Source: Polyangiaceae bacterium (GTDB lineage Bacteria; Myxococcota_A; Polyangia; Polyangiales; Polyangiaceae). From it: a DNA stretch of 64,000 nucleotides. The DNA lies in NCBI GenBank assembly GCA_016715885.1, contig JADJXL010000015.1, forward strand, positions 310,001-374,000, given 5' to 3'. The notes beneath the pieces were generated by a model. It searched no databases. It saw only the letters and a list, made by a program, of their open reading frames with translations, and was not told the DNA's origin. The translations under genes and the position numbers were made by a program. Below are positions 58,739 to 64,000 of this stretch, one piece after another (position 1 is the stretch's first letter; every line of letters starts with the position of its first letter).

Positions 58739-59368
58739 ATGGCAAACGATGCATTCGAGCAGCAGATTGTGGAACTCGTGCGAAAGATGCCCGACGCGGC
58801 CATTATCGCACTGGTCAAAGATCGCCTTGGCTCTGTGACTGGCGCAGCGGGAGCGGCAGCTCCGCTCGTTGCTGCAGCGGCTGCGACCAAGCGTCGCGGT
58901 CGTCCCCCGGCGCGCGCAGCGGCGCCTGCTCAGGCGGCGGCGCCTGCGGCTCCCCAAGCACCGGCAAAGCGTGGTGCAGCCCCGGCAAAGCGTAAGCCGG
59001 GCCGTCCGAAGAAGACCGCAGCCCTCTCGGCCGAGCGTCAAGATGTCCTCAATACGGTCGAGCGCATCGTCAAGTCTGGCAATGGCGTCAGCGCCAGCGA
59101 CGTTGCCCGCCAAGCTGGTATTCCCCAAACGCGTGCCGCCGCGGCGCTCAAGGAATTGAAGCTCGCGAAGCGCATTTTCCAGGGCGGCGATCGTCGTTTC
59201 GCCCGTTATGCCGGCGACGCGAAGACGGCCGAGCAAGCCAGCGTCAATGCGCGCAAGACCGCAAGCGGCCCGTCGGCTGCACAAGCTGCCGCGCCGGCTG
59301 CAAAGAAAGCAGCTCCGCGCAAGCGTGCCGCCAAGGCCCCCGCTGCACAAGCCCCCGCGGCGAAGTAA
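58739..59368 (+). CDS. AT-hook / winged-helix chromatin-like protein
   Basis: A 209-residue DNA-binding protein. N-terminal helical part (1-35), then Ala/Pro-rich segment holding two AT-hook cores, KRRGRPPAR and KRKPGRPKKT (residues about 50-95), a winged-helix-like domain (about 97-160: ERQDVLNTVERIVKSG and VSASDVARQAGIP) and a Lys/Ala/Pro tail (about 165-209) like histone H1. AT-hooks bind the minor groove of AT-rich DNA. GAGGGAG lies 7 nt before ATG 58739; a promoter and a terminator flank the gene. Probably a nucleoid-associated or regulatory protein. Confidence 0.85.
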   Translation: MANDAFEQQIVELVRKMPDAAIIALVKDRLGSVTGAAGAAAPLVAAAAATKRRGRPPARAAAPAQAAAPAAPQAPAKRGAAPAKRKPGRPKKTAALSAERQDVLNTVERIVKSGNGVSASDVARQAGIPQTRAAAALKELKLAKRIFQGGDRRFARYAGDAKTAEQASVNARKTASGPSAAQAAAPAAKKAAPRKRAAKAPAAQAPAAK

Positions 59369-59392
59369 TTCCGATTCGCCCGGAAAAACGTC

Positions 59393-59422
59393 ACGAGCGG
59401 TCCCCACAAACGGGCCGCTCGT
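59393..59422 (+). terminator. Hairpin terminator after the AT-hook gene
   Basis: ACGAGCGG(T)CCC pairs with GGGCCGCTCGT across a 7-nt loop, 24 nt past the stop. It lacks a good T-tract, so it is a likely, not certain, terminator. Confidence 0.55.
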
Positions 59423-59935
59423 TGCGTTTCGAAGGGCATGAATGAAACCGGGCCTGGAATTGGGCACTCGCTTCGCGAAGTTTTATTTGCGATGGGAGGC
59501 AGGCGGCCCTCCCTGTGTTTTTCCGGTTCACGAAGAAAAACACAAGCCAACTGCTCTGCCCCCCATACCCCCGGAAGGACAAACCGAAGCCTGGTCATCA
59601 ATCCGAGCCGGGGTATGTAGCACAGGTTCATCAAGCCAAACTCGTGCGTGTTCGCCAAACCCGAAGCGCACCGGACAAACCTTCGTCGAGCCGCTCGAAT
59701 ACGGAATCGCGACGGCAAACGCAGACCCAAATGCAACGACGCATCCGTTCGCGCAAATGCTATGACCGCAGCAGTTTGGAAGGATGTACCTCGCGCAGAA
59801 CGTTCGTCCGCACGAACCACTTCGACGTCGCGCGACGCATGTGGTTCTTCGGGACGCACTGCACAAGCGTGATCATACGGAGGTCAATCGGCGTTGCTCG
59901 GCAACTTCGCGAGTTTGTCTTGGCCAGAGCGAACG
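59423..59935. other. 513-bp stretch without a convincing gene
   Basis: Open frames here are Arg/Ser/Pro-rich with no domain. The first 100 bp is less GC-rich than the surroundings. I see no repeat, tRNA or promoter. Confidence 0.4.
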
Positions 59936-61369
59936 TTACGGCGGGTTCCACGTCGCGCCATCGTCGTCGGATACGATGGTGTAAAATCCTCGCCGCGACG
60001 TCCCTGTGACATCCGCCGATAACAAGAGCAGCGTTCGCTTTCCCATCGTCACGAGCGCACTGAAACGAACTCGATTTCGTTCACCCGTGCCTTCACCAAT
60101 GACGCGTGCTCGCTCGTAAAGCTTGCCGCCATCGGTCGATTGCGCGTAGTAAACTCCCCACTTCTCTCCCGCCTGCGCACTCATCACCGCCGCAGCTCCC
60201 GTCGCCGTCGGTCGCGCCACGATGTCGCGCTGATGCTTTTCGAGCCACGGTTTGAAAACGGGCCGCGTCGGCGTCGTACACACGCCTTCGAGCGTGCATA
60301 AAAGCAAGTTGATGTTGTCACCATCCGGCGCTTCGACGATGAGCTTGTCGTCGGTGCATCCAATACGCACATCAGGCGACGCCGCCGCCGGCATGGGCGC
60401 GAGCGAGTATCCATCCGCTTTGACCACGAGCAGATAGTTTTTCCCAGGATTCTGCTTGGTCGGCGGCTGCGTGATTCTGTAAAGCTCGAGCTTGTGCGTT
60501 TGACATGCCGGAGGCAAAGTCAACTCGCGAACGAGCGTCGGCGTGGGCTTCAAGTCCTTGATGTAATCGGCATCCTTGGCAGTTGCGATGGGTTTGTCCG
60601 GAACAGGCCACGGGCGCGTGAGCACCTCGCGACCTTTGACCGACAATAACCTCGCCGGTCGTCCCACGGGCGTCGGGACAAACGTCTCCAGTTTCGGAAG
60701 CTCCACTTCGGCCGGAGCATCGACGCCAGGCGGCGCCACATATCGCGCGACGAACTTCCTCGGCGACGGCTCGACGATGAGCGACGCACTTTCCTTACCC
60801 AGCAATGCAAGGCGCGGATGCACGAGCGGCTGCTTTGGATCGATTTTTTTCGGCAGCGGCGGCTGCTCGACATTCGTCGCAGTGCCAAAAGAAAGCGCGT
60901 CGAACGTCGCAAAGAAAAATTGAAACGGCGGCAAAGTCGGAGGCGTTTTGCCCGCCGCTGGCTGACTTTCGGCGAGCGTTTCTTTCGGTCCCAGCGCAAG
61001 CCCAAACGTGCCTTCTTCGTGACTGAATGCCCACGATGCCCACGTTTCCCGTTCCGTCCGAAACGAGCGCCATGTCTTGCCCGCATCGACCGTGAAGAGC
61101 GCAATGGCTTCGCCACCAGATACTCCACCCGCCAAGATGGCGCGGTTTTCATCGAGCACATAAACGTGTTCGATTTGCATGGACGGCGGCGCGAGCTTGC
61201 CATCGAGACCTTTGGCAAGACCAAGTCCCGTGGTGAGTTGATCGAGCGACGCTGCGCCACGCGGCGGAGGTGGCGGAATGGGTGGCTGCTCCTCTTTTTT
61301 CTTTTTGCAGCCAGCACCGAGAGCAAACACGAGAAGCAAGAAAAACGGGCTGCGAGTCATGCGAATCAT
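59936..61369 (-). CDS. Lipoprotein with Asp-box (BNR) motifs
   Basis: A 477-residue lipoprotein: signal TRSPFFLLLVFALGAGC with lipobox GAGC, a Lys/Pro-rich stretch and a beta-propeller-like body containing the Asp-box motifs TVDAGKTWRSF (about 105), STDGGKLYERA (about 430) and SDDDGATWNPP at the C-terminus. Asp-boxes mark sialidase-like and photosystem-assembly-type propellers, most without glycosidase activity. ATG 61369 has GGGGG upstream; ATG 61390, one base after the previous stop, is an alternative. It follows the FGE-like gene on the same strand. Confidence 0.78.
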   Translation of the reverse strand: MIRMTRSPFFLLLVFALGAGCKKKKEEQPPIPPPPPRGAASLDQLTTGLGLAKGLDGKLAPPSMQIEHVYVLDENRAILAGGVSGGEAIALFTVDAGKTWRSFRTERETWASWAFSHEEGTFGLALGPKETLAESQPAAGKTPPTLPPFQFFFATFDALSFGTATNVEQPPLPKKIDPKQPLVHPRLALLGKESASLIVEPSPRKFVARYVAPPGVDAPAEVELPKLETFVPTPVGRPARLLSVKGREVLTRPWPVPDKPIATAKDADYIKDLKPTPTLVRELTLPPACQTHKLELYRITQPPTKQNPGKNYLLVVKADGYSLAPMPAAASPDVRIGCTDDKLIVEAPDGDNINLLLCTLEGVCTTPTRPVFKPWLEKHQRDIVARPTATGAAAVMSAQAGEKWGVYYAQSTDGGKLYERARVIGEGTGERNRVRFSALVTMGKRTLLLLSADVTGTSRRGFYTIVSDDDGATWNPP

Positions 61370-61391
61370 ACGCCCCCGAAACAATGGCATT

Positions 61392-62435
61392 TCACTCGAC
61401 ACGATCCGGATCGGCGCAGCAGCGAAAGCCTGTCGAGTAGTCATGGTAGGTAAAACCATGCGCGGTCGTAGCGTAGGAACAGCCATCCCCGTTACGCCAC
61501 GTATCCATGTAGTAACCGCCGCGAAACGTTCCGCTCGGGTCATCGATCCACTCGTGCAGGTTACCCACCATGTCGAAAACACCATAGTCGTTGGTGCATT
61601 CGGCACGCGCACCTGTTTCGAGCAGTGAATCGGGGAGCTGGTTGATGAGCGGCTGGTTCATCCCGTCGTACCACAAGCGGTCTTCACCAATGCCGAGGAG
61701 CATGCCGACTTCGACGACCGGATGTCGGCTTCGAGCGTCATCGCTGCACACGCGCGCTTTGCGTTCGTCGCCATAAGGAAACTGCGTGCGACGCGAACCT
61801 CGACACGCGCTTTCCCATTCATCGGCAGAGCACAATCGTTTGCCCGACGCAGCGCACGCTCGGGCCGCCTGCTCGCCGCTGACGTACCCTTGCGGAATCA
61901 CGCCGGGCCGCGATACCGCTCGCACGCGCGATTCCATTCCGTCCACCGGATGATAAGGCGACCACGGTCGTTCATTGCCATTCGAGATACGCTCGACGAT
62001 CGATCCTTCCCAGCGATCGACGCATACGCGGCCATCGACGAGCGCCATCTCGACGGGGCAACGTGATGTGCTCGCGAGAATTTCGCTATCGACGTGAGCC
62101 ATGGGAGATCGCCACGCGGCCACGTCGCTCCGCGTATCGACGGTAATGATGCGAGCTTTGGCGGCCCTCGACGTGGAGGACGGCTTTACGAGCGCGAGTG
62201 GGGACGATGGAATGCCACTCGTCACGAGCGCGTTGGATGCGATGGAGTCGACGTGCCGCGGCATGGCTCCTCGGGTGCATCCTGCGCCCGACGACAGCAC
62301 CGAAACGATCAGCAGAGCATGTGCGACGAGCGCCGCAATCTGCGGCGTGGGACGTCGTGGACGAGGGTCATCCGTGTCGCCACGCTTCGATGGATCCAGT
62401 AGCAGAGGTCCTGGGCCAGGTTCCGTCGTCACCAC
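61392..62435 (-). CDS. FGE-sulfatase (SUMF1-like) domain lipoprotein
   Basis: A 347-residue exported protein starting at GTG 62435, with a membrane/lipo signal (ALVAHALLIVSVLSSGAGC). The C-terminal 220 residues have the formylglycine-generating-enzyme fold: GKRLCSADEWESACRG, FDMVGNLHEWIDD and a final GFRCC. In true FGE a Cys pair does copper-dependent oxidation of a sulfatase Cys; in most bacterial relatives the domain has another role. The GFRCC end keeps a Cys pair, but the canonical SFxCN motif is not obvious. Coupled with the Asp-box lipoprotein gene (1-22 nt spacing). Confidence 0.82.
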   Translation of the reverse strand: MVTTEPGPGPLLLDPSKRGDTDDPRPRRPTPQIAALVAHALLIVSVLSSGAGCTRGAMPRHVDSIASNALVTSGIPSSPLALVKPSSTSRAAKARIITVDTRSDVAAWRSPMAHVDSEILASTSRCPVEMALVDGRVCVDRWEGSIVERISNGNERPWSPYHPVDGMESRVRAVSRPGVIPQGYVSGEQAARACAASGKRLCSADEWESACRGSRRTQFPYGDERKARVCSDDARSRHPVVEVGMLLGIGEDRLWYDGMNQPLINQLPDSLLETGARAECTNDYGVFDMVGNLHEWIDDPSGTFRGGYYMDTWRNGDGCSYATTAHGFTYHDYSTGFRCCADPDRVE

Positions 62436-62580
62436 GTGACAAGGAAGATGCCCAGCCTTTCGCCCGAGCGCAATGGCAAAAGTGCACGAAGATGGGTGTT
62501 GGATGCTGCACGTGCGTGGCCGCCCGCAACATCATTTGCACACAAACGATTCGTGCGGGAGCCTTGCCGTAACGTGAGGC

Positions 62581-64000
62581 TTATTCGTGCAGGCCTTGGA
62601 GCGCGTCGACGTTCCAGACCCAGTTGTCGAGCAGGACGAGGGAGTTGATCGTGCCATCCTCGACGTCGAAGAGAATCAGCTCGAGCTGGATGATTTCACC
62701 GGGTACGGTCGGCACGTCGTTGAAGAGCCACTTGGTGGCGCCGCCTTGATTGCCGATCTGCAAGCCGGTCCCAGCTAGGTCCGTGACGCCAGCGGGGCAC
62801 GTGTTGCAGCCCTTGGGTGCGCACACGTCGAAGAAGCCGTTGTTGACGCTGATGGGGTTGCCTTGCTCGTCGACCGCGACGTTCTTGTCGCCGGGCAATG
62901 GCTTCTGCATCGGGTCGTTTGGATCGGGCACCCAGGTGCTCGAGTAGAGACCGATGAAGAAGTCGTTGAACTGCGCGCATTGGAAGTCCCAGTATTCGGA
63001 CGAGTAAAACCTGAACGCGTACGTGAACGACTTCGCGTTGGTGGGCGTGCGGATCTTGAGGCGAAGGTTGACAGGATCTTTGATGGTCGTGCTGTTTGCT
63101 TGGCACGTGCCGGCACAGCCCTGCGAGTTGGGCAGCTTGTTGCCGTTGGCGAGCAAATACGACGTCGGCGCGAACGACGACGTTCCGATGTTCGTGCTCG
63201 TGCCGGCATAACCAACGTCGTCTTGATCGCGCATCACGCCGGTGGACATGCCCGCGAGCGTTGCGCCTTTGAGCGGCACGACGTTGATGCCGAAACCCGA
63301 CATGATGGCGGTCTGTTTGTCCTGGATGCTGGCGAGCTGCGCGGTGGTGGGTTTGTCGCCGTTGGAGAGCAGTTGCTCGGCGGAAATGACGCCCCAGCGT
63401 TTTTCGGAAAGCGGCGGATTCTCGGTCGTGAACTGACAGAGCTCCATCGCTTTGGCCATGTCGATGCCAGTGACGCCGGTGAACTTCGTTGCCCCGCTGC
63501 AAAGATCGGGCGAGTTGTCGAGCGTTGCGGGATTGCAGTCGTTGTCGACGCCGTCGTTCGTCACTTCGAACGCACCGGGGTTGATTTCTTTCGGGCTCGT
63601 ACAACCAGGCCCGAAGCCATCGCAGCAGTCTCCGCCGCACGAGCTCCACCCGTCGCCGTCGTTGTCGGTGTTGTCGTCGACGACGCCGTTGCAGTCTTCA
63701 TCGATGCTGTTGTTGCACTTTTCGTATTGCGGCAAGACCTGACCGACGCACGCGCCCCACCCGGTGCCGTCGGCTTTGCACGTCTGCGTTCCCGCCTTGC
63801 ACGCGCCGATGCCCTGCGTGCCCGGAGCACCTTGATAACAAGGCTGCTTCTGCCCAGGCACGCACGCGCATGGTCCGTCTTGCAAAACGTTCCATTCGCA
63901 GCCGTCCTGTGGATCGTTGTTGCAGTCGGAAAACCCGGACTTGCACGTGCCGAGCGCGCAGATGCCGTTGACACAAAGGGGACTGCCGTTGGGCGGAAAC
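62581..64000 (-). CDS. MopE-repeat / choice-of-anchor-L secreted protein, 5' end outside window
   Basis: The frame is open through the right edge, so at least 473 residues are present. At the N-terminal side it has Cys-rich segments with CYQGAPGTQGIGACKAG and MopE-type motifs CNNSIDEDCNGVVDD and DGVDNDCNPATLD, as in the protein of the Hxs cluster. The C-terminal 300 residues form a choice-of-anchor-L-like beta domain with FRFYSSEYWDFQCAQFNDFF. The stop is at 62581. It is a typical secreted cell-surface protein of this group. Not linked to the Hxs genes, 53 kb away. Confidence 0.8.
   Translation of the reverse strand, partial: FPPNGSPLCVNGICALGTCKSGFSDCNNDPQDGCEWNVLQDGPCACVPGQKQPCYQGAPGTQGIGACKAGTQTCKADGTGWGACVGQVLPQYEKCNNSIDEDCNGVVDDNTDNDGDGWSSCGGDCCDGFGPGCTSPKEINPGAFEVTNDGVDNDCNPATLDNSPDLCSGATKFTGVTGIDMAKAMELCQFTTENPPLSEKRWGVISAEQLLSNGDKPTTAQLASIQDKQTAIMSGFGINVVPLKGATLAGMSTGVMRDQDDVGYAGTSTNIGTSSFAPTSYLLANGNKLPNSQGCAGTCQANSTTIKDPVNLRLKIRTPTNAKSFTYAFRFYSSEYWDFQCAQFNDFFIGLYSSTWVPDPNDPMQKPLPGDKNVAVDEQGNPISVNNGFFDVCAPKGCNTCPAGVTDLAGTGLQIGNQGGATKWLFNDVPTVPGEIIQLELILFDVEDGTINSLVLLDNWVWNVDALQGLHE

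Noticed and set aside
58414..58890. 158-residue minus-strand frame upstream of the AT-hook gene
   Set aside because: It overlaps the AT-hook gene antisense and shows no domain; the plus-strand gene has promoter, ribosome-binding site and AT-hooks.
1..64000. tRNA, rRNA, IS element, prophage, attachment site or origin
   Set aside because: I looked for cloverleaf ends, transposase motifs, integrases and DnaA-box clusters in the gaps and saw none.

Overview
The window looks like a chromosomal segment of a high-GC, large-genome myxobacterium (Myxococcota, probably Sorangiineae/Polyangiales). This is inferred from very high GC3, two Hanks-type Ser/Thr kinases and a PP2C phosphatase, secreted Cys-rich proteins with MopE-type DNDCDG repeats, many lipoproteins with Gly/Ser- or Pro/Ala-rich linkers, and giant mosaic proteins. 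About 50 genes are packed tightly, often with 1-8 nt start/stop overlaps. I see no tRNA, rRNA, IS element, prophage or CRISPR array. Both window ends cut a gene.

Region 1 (1-4.7 kb): the 3' end of a RecD2-like helicase, a TPR protein, a stand-alone receiver domain, a Cof-type HAD phosphatase, and the rplU-rpmA ribosomal operon with a recognisable promoter and a good intrinsic terminator.

Region 2 (4.9-10.9 kb, minus strand) is the most interesting part. A single-direction cluster encodes a Tat-signal protein, a short radical-SAM protein, a secreted MopE-repeat protein, two tandem HxsD-like proteins, a radical-SAM maturase of HxsB type, and a 99-residue peptide ending in 15 uninterrupted His-Xaa-Ser triplets and a Trp. 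This matches the predicted 'His-Xaa-Ser' (Hxs) radical-SAM peptide-modification system, known mainly from comparative genomics, in what appears to be an unusual myxobacterial configuration. A divergent ClpB lies just upstream.

Region 3 (13-31 kb): glutaredoxin, a kinase coupled to a PEGA/barrel protein, acetyl-CoA synthetase, a second kinase facing a PP2C phosphatase, an HtrA-like protein that has lost two triad residues, an ECF sigma factor coupled to a 1513-residue anti-sigma/FecR/VIT/VWA fusion, and 3-hydroxyacyl-CoA dehydrogenase.

Region 4 (31-47 kb): a rifampicin-phosphotransferase-like PEP-utilising enzyme, a His-motif membrane protein, a ferritin-like lipoprotein, ftsE-ftsX plus an EnvC-like non-catalytic LytM protein, a formyltransferase homologue, a PilZ protein with a 54-bp tandem repeat, and a peptidase/TolB-propeller/Omp85 fusion.

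Region 5 (47-64 kb): thymidine kinase, a lone penicillin-binding transpeptidase, an OprP-like porin, phoH coupled to a GAF/HD-GYP protein, a lipoprotein whose ribosome-binding site lies inside a repeated hairpin, BI-1, a sugar dehydrogenase-like lipoprotein, an AT-hook chromatin protein, an Asp-box lipoprotein with an FGE-like partner, and a second MopE-repeat protein running off the end. Stretches without a convincing gene are 38.58-39.10, 58.25-58.74 and 59.42-59.94 kb.
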